Made by a program: the position numbers and the translations under genes
Part shown: one piece after another, positions 1 through 9,460 of the stretch
How positions within the stretch are numbered: the first letter of the stretch is position 1
How the letters are laid out: each line of letters begins with the position of its first letter
Notes under the pieces: model-generated
The model's database searches: none
What the model saw: only the letters and a program-made list of their open reading frames with translations
Told to the model about the DNA's origin: nothing
DNA from: CAZYFH01 sp964646815
GTDB lineage: Bacteria; Acidobacteriota; Vicinamibacteria; Vicinamibacterales; UBA8438
Assembly (NCBI GenBank): GCA_964646815.1
Contig: CAZYFH010000008.1
Coordinates: 62,001 to 126,000 of the forward strand
Length of the DNA: 64,000 nucleotides
Direction: 5' to 3'

Positions 1-1418
1 AGCAGATCCTTTTCGTAGGCGCCAACGGCGTCGGCCAGCGAGACGTTCGTGGTCGTCCCCGACGCCTCACCCGTCTGCAGGGACGGCGGTAGATGATGCG
101 CATGAACGACGCTGCCGTCGCAGACCAGTACCGCGCGCTCGATGGCGTTCTCCAACTCCCGCACGTTGCCGGGCCAGTGATATGCCATGAACATATCGAT
201 GGCGGGGGTCGAGACGCGTTTCACGCTCTTCCCGTGCTCGACGGAGTATTTGTCGAGAAAGCTGTCGGCGAGGAGCAACACGTCGGTCTTTCGCTCCCGT
301 AGCGGCGGAACGAAGATCGTGAACACATCGAGCCGGTAGTGGAGGTCCTCGCGAAAGGTCCCGGCGGCGATGGCCTTCTCGAGGTCGCCGTTGGTCGCAG
401 CAATCATCCGCACATTTGCCTTGACGGAGGCGGTGCCGCCAAGACGTTCGAATTCCTTCTCCTGAAGCACGCGGAGCAGCTTGACCTGGGTCGAGAGGTT
501 GATGTCGCCGATCTCGTCCAGGAAGACCGAGCCGCCCTCCGCGAGTTCGAACCGGCCCTTTTTTCGCGTGGCCGCGCCCGTAAAGGCGCCTTTCTCGTAT
601 CCGAACAGCTCGGATTCGATCAGGGAATCCGGGAGCGCCGCACAGCTCACCTTGACGAACGGCTTCTTGCCGCGCGGCGAGTTGTAGTGGATGGCGTGCG
701 CGATCAGTTCTTTGCCGGTACCGGACTCGCCGCGAATCAGGACTGTCGTGTTGGTGGCGGCGACGCGTGCGATCTGCTCGTAGACTTGCCGCATCGGACC
801 GCTCGTCCCGATTATCTGGGAAAAGTCGTAGCGCTCTTTCAGCTCTGCCTTTAGGTGGATGTTTTCGTCGAGCAGCCGCTGACGCTCGGCCTCGGCGGCC
901 TGTTGCAGGCGAATCGCCTGACCAAACATGGTCGACACGACTCGACAGACATGTAGGTCGCGATCGTAGTTGCGCGTCTTCTCGAATGGGAAATCGACGT
1001 TGAGCGCGCCGATCGACCTCCGCTCGCCAGGGATCGGCACCGACATGAAAGTGATCTCCGAGCCTGCTCCCTGCTGCCGTCGTCCGGTCCGATGGAGAAA
1101 CATCGGTTCCTGGCTGATCTGTGGCACGACGACCGGCTTGCCGCTGGCCACGACGCGCCCCGTGATCCCCTCGCCCATCTCCCATTCGGCGTGTCGGCCT
1201 GCACCGGTCAGGCCCGCGGACGCCTCGACCCGCAGCCGGCCGGTATCCGGGTCGGCGAGCACGACCGCGCTTCGAATCACGCCGTAGTCATGGTCCAGCA
1301 ACTCGAGGGCACGCTGGAGACCGGCGCGCGGGCTCTGCGCCACAGTTAGCGCTTGGTTGATCTCGGCGAGGATCGCCAGCGGTCTGACGTCGTCGGCGAG
1401 CGCCTTCAGCTTCTTCAT
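1..1418 (-). CDS. NifA-like sigma-54-dependent transcriptional activator (3' end outside window)
   Basis: Activator of sigma-54 promoters. About 472 residues are visible from ATG at 1418, and the gene runs off the left edge, so the C-terminal DNA-binding helix-turn-helix is not seen. An N-terminal GAF sensor (about 15-170) is followed by a linker and an AAA+ domain (about 200-430) with Walker A GESGTGKE, the sigma-54 contact loop GAFTGA, Walker B VFLDEIGD and the arginine-finger region FREDLHYRL. The WPGNVREL motif follows. The order GAF then AAA+ and the close match of the AAA+ core to NifA support the family call. It lies directly downstream of gltD, so control of nitrogen metabolism is plausible. 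No nif gene is in the window, so a role in nitrogen fixation is not implied. Confidence 0.85.
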   Translation of the reverse strand, partial: MKKLKALADDVRPLAILAEINQALTVAQSPRAGLQRALELLDHDYGVIRSAVVLADPDTGRLRVEASAGLTGAGRHAEWEMGEGITGRVVASGKPVVVPQISQEPMFLHRTGRRQQGAGSEITFMSVPIPGERRSIGALNVDFPFEKTRNYDRDLHVCRVVSTMFGQAIRLQQAAEAERQRLLDENIHLKAELKERYDFSQIIGTSGPMRQVYEQIARVAATNTTVLIRGESGTGKELIAHAIHYNSPRGKKPFVKVSCAALPDSLIESELFGYEKGAFTGAATRKKGRFELAEGGSVFLDEIGDINLSTQVKLLRVLQEKEFERLGGTASVKANVRMIAATNGDLEKAIAAGTFREDLHYRLDVFTIFVPPLRERKTDVLLLADSFLDKYSVEHGKSVKRVSTPAIDMFMAYHWPGNVRELENAIERAVLVCDGSVVHAHHLPPSLQTGEASGTTTNVSLADAVGAYEKDL

Positions 1419-1497
1419 CGTCCGTGTCTTGGTGGCCCTCGAAACCATGGCCGAAACCCGTGCCAAGGAACGTGCCAGGTCAAGGAGGGCCAGGTAC

Positions 1498-1673
1498 TAG
1501 TGACCTGTCTCGGGTGAATCAAGAGCGCTCGCCGGGCAGGGCATCCCGCGATGGCCGGCGCGGGACCATGCGTCAGCGCGGTCACAGACGGTGTGTTTGC
1601 TCCCTCGTCGCACTTTGTCAGCCGGGCGCCGCGTGCCGGTGAACACTACTGATTCACCCGATACAGGCCACTA
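1498..1673. mobile_element. MITE-like element, family A, copy 1
   Basis: A 176-bp non-coding element bounded by TA on both sides, with terminal inverted repeats of about 21 bp (left end GTGACCTGTCTC, right end reading inward GTGGCCTGTATC). A second copy, inverted in orientation and roughly 80 percent identical by eye, is at 9286-9460. TA flanks are typical of IS630/Tc1-mariner derived elements; no transposase is present. The right end forms the TAG stop of gltD: TA of the target plus the first G of the element. Confidence 0.75.
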
Positions 1674-3116
1674 GACGGGCGCGGGTAGCCCGGACGAGCC
1701 CATGAGATAGGCATCGATTCCGCGCGCGGCGCTCCGCCCTTCCGCGATGGCCCACACGATCAGCGATTGACCGCGCTGCATGTCGCCAGCCGTGAAGATC
1801 GCCGGAACGCTGGTCATCCAGTTCGTATCCCGCCACACGTTGCCCCGATCGGTCAGTCGCACCCCGAGCTCGGTCAGCATGCCTGGCCGCTCGGGACCCA
1901 GGAACCCCATCGCCAGCAGCACGAGGTCGGCGTCAACCTGAAACTCGCCGCCCGCGACCGGATCGAACACCGGCCGGCCGTTCCGACTTGTCATCTCGAC
2001 CCTTGTTCCGTAGAGCTTCTCCACCCGGCCGTTCTGCGCACCGCTGAATCGCTGTGTCGACACGGCGTAGCGTCGATCGCCGCCTTCCTCGTGAGCGGCC
2101 GAGGCGCGGAAGACCTGGGGCCACGTCGGCCAGGGATTGTCCTCGGCCCGCGAGTCGGGCGGGCGCGGCAGCAGCTCGAACTGGGCGATCGATCGAGCGC
2201 CCTGACGGTGCACGGTGCCGAGGCAGTCCGCGCCGGTGTCTCCGCCGCCGATAATGACAACATGTTTGTCCTGGGCCGTGATCGCGCTCTCCTCCGGGAC
2301 CACGTCCCCTTCGCAGCGGTGGTTCTGCTGCGTTAGATAGTCCATCGCGAAATGGATGCCCGCGAGCTCGCGTCCCGGCACGTTGAGGTCTCGCGGCCAG
2401 CCGGCGCCTCCGGCGAGCAACATCGCGTCGTGCCCGCGGCGGATGCGCTCGGCCGGGGTGTCGACTCCCACGTTGACGCCCGTCTGGAAACGGACACCCT
2501 CCTCCTCCAGGATCTGGAGGCGTCGGTTAAGGAACCGCTTCTCCATCTTGAACTCGGGGATGCCATAGCGCAGGAGCCCGCCGATACGGTCGGCTTTCTC
2601 GAAGACCGTGACAGTGTGGCCCGCGCCATTGAGCTGGTCGGCGGCCGCGAGGCCGGCTGGGCCCGAGCCGACGATGGCCACCGTCTTGCCGGTGCGCGCG
2701 TCGGGCGGCGTCGCGCGCACCCACCGTTCCTCGAACGCCCTCTCGATGATCGCCAGCTCGATCGATTTGATCGTGACCGGCTCGCGGTCGATCGCGAGCA
2801 CGCACGACCCCTCGCACGGCGCCGGGCACAACCGTCCGGTCCACTCGGGAAAGTTGTTGGTCTTGTGCAGGCGGTCGATGGCCGCCCGCCATTTGCCCCG
2901 ATACACGAGGTCGTTCCAGTCGGGAATCAGGTTGCCGAGGGGGCATCCGTCGTGGCAGAAGGGAATGCCGCAATCCATGCAGCGCGCCCCCTGCGCACGG
3001 AGGTCTGGTGCGACATACGGCAGATAGACTTCGCGCCAGTCGGTGACTCGCCTTGCCACGGGGCGGGTCGGCGCCGTCTGACGTTCGATCTCGAGAAAGC
3101 CCTTCAACTTGCCCAT
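1671..3116 (-). CDS. gltD: Glutamate synthase (NADPH) small subunit
   Basis: Electron-transfer subunit of GOGAT, 481 aa. It passes electrons from NADPH through FAD and iron-sulfur clusters to GltB for glutamate synthesis from glutamine and 2-oxoglutarate. N-terminal cysteines (CMDCGIPFCHDGCP, later CPAPCEGSC) match the low-potential 4Fe-4S ligands. The FAD site is GSGPAGLAAADQ and the NADPH site GGGDTGADC. Length is normal for the family. It follows gltB by 9 nt, so the two are co-transcribed. The stop codon TAG is made by the end of the MITE at 1498-1673, so the original 3' flank has been replaced. Confidence 0.96.
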   Translation of the reverse strand: MGKLKGFLEIERQTAPTRPVARRVTDWREVYLPYVAPDLRAQGARCMDCGIPFCHDGCPLGNLIPDWNDLVYRGKWRAAIDRLHKTNNFPEWTGRLCPAPCEGSCVLAIDREPVTIKSIELAIIERAFEERWVRATPPDARTGKTVAIVGSGPAGLAAADQLNGAGHTVTVFEKADRIGGLLRYGIPEFKMEKRFLNRRLQILEEEGVRFQTGVNVGVDTPAERIRRGHDAMLLAGGAGWPRDLNVPGRELAGIHFAMDYLTQQNHRCEGDVVPEESAITAQDKHVVIIGGGDTGADCLGTVHRQGARSIAQFELLPRPPDSRAEDNPWPTWPQVFRASAAHEEGGDRRYAVSTQRFSGAQNGRVEKLYGTRVEMTSRNGRPVFDPVAGGEFQVDADLVLLAMGFLGPERPGMLTELGVRLTDRGNVWRDTNWMTSVPAIFTAGDMQRGQSLIVWAIAEGRSAARGIDAYLMGSSGLPAPV

Positions 3117-3125
3117 GCGTCTCGT

Positions 3126-6100
3126 CTACTGCGCGCCGATCAGCTCGGCAAACTCCGGTTCCCGCGACTCGGCGCGCGCCCGAGCTTCGGCGGCCAGCAC
3201 CCGCTTGTAGTCGCGCGGCATGACTTTGACGAAGCGCCCGCGGATCGACGCCCACTGATCGACCACCCGTTTCGCGACCGCACTGCCCGTGAGCCGCGCG
3301 TGGCGCGTGAGGAGCCCGCGCACGAACTCGTCGTCGTCATCCTCGAGCGATTCGAGGTCGACCATGCCAGCATTGCAGCGCCGCTCGAAGTCGCACGCCG
3401 CATCGAGGACGTATGCGATGCCGCCACTCATTCCTGCGGCGAAGTTCCGCCCTGTGGGGCCGATGATGACGACGCGGCCACCGGTCATGTACTCGCAGCC
3501 GTGGTCACCAACTGCCTCCACGACGGCATGGGCTCCGCTGTTGCGAACGGCGAACCGTTCACCGGCCACGCCCCGCACGAACGCCTCGCCGCCGGTCGCC
3601 CCATACAGCGCGACGTTGCCGATGATGATGTTGTCTTCGGCCGCGAAGGTGGAACGGGCCGGCGGGTAGAGGACCAGCCGGCCCCCGGACAGCCCCTTGC
3701 CGAAGTAGTCGTTCGCGTCACCCTCGATGGTCAACGAGACTCCGCGCGGCACGAACGCCCCAAAGCTCTGGCCGGCTGAGCCCGTGAACTTGATGCGGAT
3801 CGTGTCGTTGGGTAGGCCCGCGGCCCCCCAACGGCGGGTGATGGCGGAGCCCAGCATCGTGCCGACTGTCCGGTTGACGTTGCGGATCGGCAAGTTGATC
3901 TCAACCGGCTCACGCCGGTCCAGCGCCGCCGCACTCATGTCGATGAGCGTGGCATCGAGTGCTCGGTCGAGCCCGTGGTCCTGCGGTCGCACGCACCGGC
4001 GACCCACCGAGTAGGGCACCTTTGGCTGGTACAGGATGGAGGTCAGATCCAGCCCCCGCGCCTTCCAGTGGTCGATCGCGCCGTGCATGTCGAGGCGGTC
4101 GGCGCGTCCGATCATCTCGTCCATCGTGCGGAACCCGAGGCTGGCCATCAGCTCTCGGATCTCCTCGGCCACGAACCAGAAATATTGCTCCACGAACTCG
4201 GCCGTGCCGGTGAAGTGCTTGCGAAGCTCGGGGTTCTGGGTCGCGACACCCACGGGACACGTATCGAGGTGGCAGACACGCATCATGATGCATCCGGAGA
4301 CGACCAGGGGCGCCGTTGAGAAGCCGTACTCCTCAGCGCCGAGCAGGGCAGCTACCACGACGTCACGGCCAGTCTTCATCTGGCCATCCACCTGCACCAC
4401 GATCCGGTCGCGCAGATTATTCAGCACGAGGACCTGCTGCGTTTCGGCCAGCCCGAGCTCCCACGGTACTCCGGTGTGCTTGATGCTCGTGAGCGGCGAC
4501 GCTCCCGTGCCGCCGTCATGACCCGAGATCAACACGACATCCGAATGGGCCTTCGCCACCCCGGCGGCGACCGTCCCAACGCCCACTTCGGCCACGAGCT
4601 TGACGTGAATCCGGGCATCCGGGTTCGCGTTCTTCAGGTCGTGGATCAACTGCGCCAAGTCTTCGATCGAATAGATGTCGTGATGCGGAGGCGGTGAGAT
4701 TAGGCCCACGCCGGGCGTCGAGTAGCGCACCTTCGCAATCCACGGGTAGACCTTGAAGCCGGGCAGCTGTCCGCCTTCGCCTGGCTTGGCGCCCTGCGCC
4801 ATCTTGATCTGGAGGTCGTCCGAGTTGACGAGATACTCGCTCGTCACGCCGAAGCGGCCCGACGCGACCTGCTTGACCGCGCTCCGGCGCAGATCGCCGT
4901 TCACGTCTGGCGTGTATCGTGCCGGGTCTTCGCCGCCTTCACCGGTGTTGGATTTGCCGCCGAGGCGGTTCATCGCGATTGCCAGCGTCTCGTGCGCTTC
5001 CGCGCTGATCGACCCGTAGGACATCGCTCCGGTCGCGAACCGGGGGAAGATTGCCTCCGCTGGTTCCACCTCATCGAGCGGCACCGGCTTCGCCGCAGGC
5101 TTCAGGTCGATCAGTCCGCGGAGCGTCGCCCGTGTGCGACTCTGGTCGTTCACCAGCCCGGCGTACTCTCGATACACGTCGTGCTGCCCGCTCCGGCTGG
5201 CGTGCTGGAGCTTGAAGACGGTCTCCGGGTTGAAGAGGTGGTATTCGCCATCTCGCCGCCACTGATACTCGCCGCCCGTGTCGAGTTCGTCGTCCACCGG
5301 GCCACGCACCGGGAACGCCCGCACATGCCGCCGGATGACCTCCTCGGCCACCGTGTCGATGCCGATGCCGCCGACGCGTGACGCAGTCCAGGTGAAGTAG
5401 CGGTCGACAAAGGCCTGGTCCAGACCGATCGCCTCGAAAATCTGTGCCCCGCGGTAACTCTGCAGGGTCGAAATGCCCATCTTCGACATCACCTTGAGCA
5501 CACCCTTCGTGCACGCCTTGATGTAGTGCCGGATGGCCTGGGTGAGCTCGAGATCCTGGAGTTCGCCGTCCAACAGGAGCTCCGCGATCGTCTCGAAGGC
5601 AAGGTACGGGTTGACGGCGGCGGCGCCGTAGCCGACCAGCAGCGCCATGTGGTGGCACTCACGCGCCTCCCCCGTTTCGATGATCAACGCGCACTTGGTT
5701 CGGCTGCCTTCACGCACGAGGTGGTGGTGCACGCCCGCTGTGGCCAGGAGTGCCGGGATGGGGGCATGCGCGCGATCCATGCCACGATCCGAAAGCACGA
5801 TCATGGTCGCGCCGTCCGCCACCGTCGCGCTGGCCTTTCGGCATAACGCCGTCATCGCCGGTTCGAGTCCCGCGGTGCCAGCGCCAGGGTCGAACAGCAT
5901 GTCGAGAGTGGCAGCCCGGAACGCGGGGTCGGTCAGATGACGCAGCTTCGCAAGGTCGTCGTTGTCCAGGACCGGATCGTCGATCCTAATGTGGTGACAC
6001 GACGCTGCCTCGGGTGCCAGGAGATTGCTCTCGGCGCCGAGCATCGATCCCATGTCGGTGACCAGCTCCTCACGGATCGCGTCCAGCGGAGGGTTCGTCA

Positions 6101-7721
6101 CCTGCGCGAACAACTGCTTAAAGTAGTCATAGAGTAGCCGCGAGCGGTCCGAGAGCACCGCCAGGGCCGTGTCGGTGCCCATGGAGCCGAGCGGCTCGGC
6201 TCCATGCTGAGCCATCGGGCCGATGAGAATCCTGAGGTCCTCCTCGGTGTAACCAAACGCGCGTTGGCGCCGGCGCACGGTGTCGTGCGACGGCGGCGGC
6301 GCGTACGGCGCGGCCGGGACGTCGTCGAGGTGGACGAGTTCCGCGTCGAGCCATGCGGCGTACGGGTGCTCGGCCGCGAGCTCTCGCTTGATCTCTTCGT
6401 CATCGATGATCCGGCCCTGCGCCGTGTCGACGAGGAAGATGCGTCCGGGGTGCAGCCGTTCCTTGATCCGCACGTTCTCCGGTGGGACATCCAGCACGCC
6501 GACTTCAGAGGCCATGATGACCATGTCGTCGGTCGTCACGTAGTACCGCGAGGGACGTAGGCCGTTACGGTCGAGCACCGCGCCAATCACTGTCCCGTCA
6601 GTGAACGCGATGGATGCCGGTCCGTCCCACGGCTCCATGAGCGAGGCGTGATACTGGTAGAACGCGCGGCGCTCCGGCGACATCGATTCATGGTTCGACC
6701 ACGGTTCCGGGATCATCATCAGCATGGCATGGGCGAGCGGCCGGCCGGTCTGCACGAGGAACTCGAGGACGTTGTCAAACGTGGCGGTGTCGCTTTGGCC
6801 CTCCTTGATCAGCGGAAACAGCTTGGCGAGGTCGTCGCCGAACAGCTCTGAGCGACACAGCGTCTCGCGCGCCCGCATCCAATTGATGTTGCCGCGCAGC
6901 GTGTTGATCTCGCCGTTGTGCGCGACATAGCGGTAGGGGTGGGCCAGCGGCCATGACGGGAATGTGTTGGTACTGAACCGCGAGTGCACGAGGGCAAGCG
7001 CCGATTCGACATCGGGGTCGGCGAGATCCGGGAACATCGTCTCGAACTGATCGGCGATAAGCATGCCCTTATAGACAATGGTGTTCGACGAAAGGCTGGC
7101 AATGTAAAACAGATGGCGTTCGGCGAGCTCGAGGCCGTCGACGTCAAGCGTCACGCGTCTCCGGATGACGTATAGGTCGCGCTCGAACCGGGCGCGTGGG
7201 TCGGGCACATTGGCGCGCGCGGGACTGCGGCCGATGATGATCTGCCGAATCACCGGCTCGCCACTCCGGGCCGTCGCGCCGAGTGGCGTGTCGTCCGTCG
7301 GCACGTCTCGCCAACCGAGGAACTGGTGGCCCTCGTCGGTCACGATGCGAGCAAAGAGCTCCTCGATGTGACGGCGCTCCGACTGATCCTGTGGCAAGAA
7401 CACCATCCCGACCCCGTACGCTCCAGCCTCGGGGAGGTCGATACCGAGCGTGCCGGCGGCCTTCTTCAGGAACTTGTGCGGCAGTTGCAAGAGCATGCCT
7501 GCCCCGTCCCCGGTGTTCGCCTCGCAGCCGCAGGCACCCCGATGCGAGAGGTTGAGGACAACTTCGAATGCCTGCCGCACCAGCTTGTGCGACCGATTAC
7601 CTGCGATGTTGACGACGAAACCGACACCGCACGAATCGTGCTCGTTCCGCGGATCGTACAGACCCTGCGCCGGCGGCAGTGCGCCGCGGAGTCCGCGGGG
7701 GAGAGGAGGTGGCCCGCTCAT
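3126..7721 (-). CDS. gltB: Glutamate synthase large subunit
   Basis: Large GOGAT subunit, 1531 aa from ATG at 7721. That start leaves a short propeptide before the catalytic cysteine (Cys31 in DSCGVGF), as in class II glutamine amidotransferases; the open frame extends upstream but into unconserved Arg-rich sequence and into the LysR gene. Domains in order: N-terminal amidotransferase, central domain, FMN/synthase domain with the 3Fe-4S motif CIMMRVCHLDTC (C-x5-C-x4-C), and the C-terminal glycine-rich beta-helix (GATGGEAFVRG). The LysR stop lies 5 nt upstream and gltD 9 nt downstream, so the three genes probably form one transcript. Confidence 0.96.
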   Translation of the reverse strand: MSGPPPLPRGLRGALPPAQGLYDPRNEHDSCGVGFVVNIAGNRSHKLVRQAFEVVLNLSHRGACGCEANTGDGAGMLLQLPHKFLKKAAGTLGIDLPEAGAYGVGMVFLPQDQSERRHIEELFARIVTDEGHQFLGWRDVPTDDTPLGATARSGEPVIRQIIIGRSPARANVPDPRARFERDLYVIRRRVTLDVDGLELAERHLFYIASLSSNTIVYKGMLIADQFETMFPDLADPDVESALALVHSRFSTNTFPSWPLAHPYRYVAHNGEINTLRGNINWMRARETLCRSELFGDDLAKLFPLIKEGQSDTATFDNVLEFLVQTGRPLAHAMLMMIPEPWSNHESMSPERRAFYQYHASLMEPWDGPASIAFTDGTVIGAVLDRNGLRPSRYYVTTDDMVIMASEVGVLDVPPENVRIKERLHPGRIFLVDTAQGRIIDDEEIKRELAAEHPYAAWLDAELVHLDDVPAAPYAPPPSHDTVRRRQRAFGYTEEDLRILIGPMAQHGAEPLGSMGTDTALAVLSDRSRLLYDYFKQLFAQVTNPPLDAIREELVTDMGSMLGAESNLLAPEAASCHHIRIDDPVLDNDDLAKLRHLTDPAFRAATLDMLFDPGAGTAGLEPAMTALCRKASATVADGATMIVLSDRGMDRAHAPIPALLATAGVHHHLVREGSRTKCALIIETGEARECHHMALLVGYGAAAVNPYLAFETIAELLLDGELQDLELTQAIRHYIKACTKGVLKVMSKMGISTLQSYRGAQIFEAIGLDQAFVDRYFTWTASRVGGIGIDTVAEEVIRRHVRAFPVRGPVDDELDTGGEYQWRRDGEYHLFNPETVFKLQHASRSGQHDVYREYAGLVNDQSRTRATLRGLIDLKPAAKPVPLDEVEPAEAIFPRFATGAMSYGSISAEAHETLAIAMNRLGGKSNTGEGGEDPARYTPDVNGDLRRSAVKQVASGRFGVTSEYLVNSDDLQIKMAQGAKPGEGGQLPGFKVYPWIAKVRYSTPGVGLISPPPHHDIYSIEDLAQLIHDLKNANPDARIHVKLVAEVGVGTVAAGVAKAHSDVVLISGHDGGTGASPLTSIKHTGVPWELGLAETQQVLVLNNLRDRIVVQVDGQMKTGRDVVVAALLGAEEYGFSTAPLVVSGCIMMRVCHLDTCPVGVATQNPELRKHFTGTAEFVEQYFWFVAEEIRELMASLGFRTMDEMIGRADRLDMHGAIDHWKARGLDLTSILYQPKVPYSVGRRCVRPQDHGLDRALDATLIDMSAAALDRREPVEINLPIRNVNRTVGTMLGSAITRRWGAAGLPNDTIRIKFTGSAGQSFGAFVPRGVSLTIEGDANDYFGKGLSGGRLVLYPPARSTFAAEDNIIIGNVALYGATGGEAFVRGVAGERFAVRNSGAHAVVEAVGDHGCEYMTGGRVVIIGPTGRNFAAGMSGGIAYVLDAACDFERRCNAGMVDLESLEDDDDEFVRGLLTRHARLTGSAVAKRVVDQWASIRGRFVKVMPRDYKRVLAAEARARAESREPEFAELIGAQ

Positions 7722-7726
7722 CTGCG

Positions 7727-8737
7727 TCAACTCGCGCCCCGGTTGGAGACGGCGGCGTGCGATGGGCCCGCGCGCCCGGACTCCGAGGGCGGCACGTGTC
7801 GCGCGGCCGGCCCGCGCAGCTGGCGGCCGACCGCGCCGGCAACGCCAGGAGCGCACAGTACCTTGATGAACTCGGTGACGGCTGGGTTGAGGCGTCGCTT
7901 GCGGCGATGGATAATGTTCAGGGGGCGGACGAACGGCGTATCTCCGGCGGCGGTCTGCAACCCGATCTTCACGAGCGTGCGTCGCTGCACCTCGCGTCTC
8001 AGGGTCGCTTCGGGGAGGATGGCGACGCCGGCGCCGTCCTCGATTGCTTGCTTGATGTTCTCGATGTTGTCGAACTCGGCCGCGACCTGAACATCGGCGT
8101 CATGGCGTCGGAGAAAACGGTCTATCTCCCGGCGCACTGGCAATCCCCGGTCGAACGTGACGAATGCCTCGCCGGCGAGCTCTCGCGGTCCGAGCGCCGC
8201 CTTCTCCTGCGCGAACCGATGCGTGGGCAGGCAAGCGACCACCATCGTCTGGTTTTGCCAAGGGATTGCCGTAAGCTCGCGGCCCGGGGTCGCAAACGAG
8301 ATGAGCCCGAGATCCGATTGGTCGTTGAGCACCCGCATGTAGATCTGATCCGGATGCATGTATTCGAGGTCGACCCCGACACCGGGCACCGATGCGCGGA
8401 ACTGGTCGACGTACTGGCTGAGATCGTGTAGCCGGACGGAGTAGATGGATGCGAGCCGGACTGTGTAACCGGAGGGGTGCTTCCGCCGCTGCACCGCCTC
8501 TTCCAGCTCGTGATACCGGTCGACGATCTCCTGACAGCCCTTGAAGAACAACTTGCCCTCTGGCGTCAGCAACCATGGGCGCTTGGAGCGGTCGATGAGC
8601 TGCGTCCCGAGTCGTTTCTCTATCTGGCGCACGGCTTGGCTGGCCGCCGACTGGCTCACCGAGTTGGCCATCGCGCCGCGTGAGAAGCTCTGGTGGCGAA
8701 CCACATCGCAGAAAATATTGAGGGCCTCAAGGTGCAT
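7727..8737 (-). CDS. LysR-family transcriptional regulator
   Basis: A 336-aa LysR-type regulator. The winged helix-turn-helix occupies about residues 1-60 (SFSRGAMANSVSQSAASQAVRQIEKRLG), with the effector domain from about 90 to 295. The last 40 residues are Arg/Ala-rich and look unconserved. It starts at ATG 8737 with no clear Shine-Dalgarno and ends 5 nt before gltB. Such a position suggests control of glutamate synthase, as GltC does in Bacillus, although there the gene is divergent. Because the sulfate-reduction operon lies upstream on the same strand, a CysB-like role is an alternative. The effector cannot be told from sequence. Confidence 0.9.
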   Translation of the reverse strand: MHLEALNIFCDVVRHQSFSRGAMANSVSQSAASQAVRQIEKRLGTQLIDRSKRPWLLTPEGKLFFKGCQEIVDRYHELEEAVQRRKHPSGYTVRLASIYSVRLHDLSQYVDQFRASVPGVGVDLEYMHPDQIYMRVLNDQSDLGLISFATPGRELTAIPWQNQTMVVACLPTHRFAQEKAALGPRELAGEAFVTFDRGLPVRREIDRFLRRHDADVQVAAEFDNIENIKQAIEDGAGVAILPEATLRREVQRRTLVKIGLQTAAGDTPFVRPLNIIHRRKRRLNPAVTEFIKVLCAPGVAGAVGRQLRGPAARHVPPSESGRAGPSHAAVSNRGAS

Positions 8738-9285
8738 GGCCAGCCACTTTACCCACCAGGGTCACTAATGGCAAGTCGTCTAGATATTAATGTTTATGAT
8801 TCAGTGTAGTGCCGCGCCACGGGCCGATCTAGAGATCGTTAAATTCTTGTAACATATTTACTATCATGCACTTACGTATTTCTTGAGGAGCATTTAAAGT
8901 GGGGCGAGTGCCCGAACTTAAGTGGCCAACGTGCCAACGGATGTGGCGGCCTGACCCCGGACTAGGTCCGTTGACAACGAGGTCGTCGAGGCGCAGTTGG
9001 GTGTTGCCCGTGCCCAGAGGAGAAAGATGCGCGGTTGTTCGGGTCGGTTGGATTCCGTTGGCCAGTGGTCGAGACCCCGTTGGGCCAACGGCCTGGCGTT
9101 CACCTGCGGTCGCGCGCCCTACCGGGCGGCCGTCACGGTGCCACGCCTGTTTGGCCGCACGCTACTCTCTCGACGACAGCTTCTGAGCGCCGTCCAAAGT
9201 GCCGAACGCGCAGCCCACGTGCCCAGCCGCAGAGTCCCGCCGTTCGCACGATCTCGAGCGTGAGATAGTCGGAAAACCCCACCGC
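8738..9285. other. Intergenic region with AT-rich regulatory stretch
   Basis: About 550 bp with no recognisable gene. Positions 8761-8900 are strikingly AT-rich for this genome (runs such as TTAATGTTTATGATT and CATATTTACTATC) and include the palindrome CGATCTAGAGATCG near 8828. This is the likely promoter and operator zone of the LysR-gltBD unit, but I cannot place -35/-10 boxes with confidence. From 8900 to 9285 the sequence returns to high GC. Short frames exist on both strands; none resembles a known protein. Confidence 0.4.
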
Positions 9286-9460
9286 TAGTGGCCTGGATCG
9301 GGTGGATCGGTAGTGGTCACCGGCGCGCGACGCCCGGCTGACAAGGCGCGACGAGGGAGGAGACGCACCGTCTGTGAATACGCTGATGCATGGTCCAGCG
9401 CCGGCCATCGCTGGATGCCCCGCCCGGTGAGGCTCTCGATTCACCTGATACAGGCCACTA
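9286..9460. mobile_element. MITE-like element, family A, copy 2
   Basis: A 175-bp element with the same terminal inverted repeats as 1498-1673 but opposite orientation (ends GTGGCCTGGATC and, reading inward from the right, GTGGCCTGTATC). TA is present at both ends. The interior matches copy 1 along its whole length, including GCGATGGCCGGCG and TTGTCAGCCGGGCG blocks on the corresponding strand. Its right end supplies the TAG stop codon of the gene at 9458-10042. Confidence 0.75.

Noticed and set aside
1..1418. NifA-like protein as evidence of nitrogen fixation
   Set aside because: No nif structural gene is in the window, and NifA-like activators with GAF domains also control other nitrogen genes.
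1497..1674. CTAG as a 4-bp target duplication for the family A MITE
   Set aside because: It fits copy 1 but copy 2 has CTAG on one side and CTAT on the other; only TA is shared by all ends.
2352..3779. 475-aa plus-strand open frame antisense to gltD and gltB
   Set aside because: High-GC shadow frame. The minus-strand genes have clear catalytic motifs and the antisense translation has no recognisable domain.
8997..9263. 88-aa plus-strand frame in the region upstream of the LysR gene
   Set aside because: No ribosome-binding site of note, composition like the shadow frames, and no similarity to a known protein.
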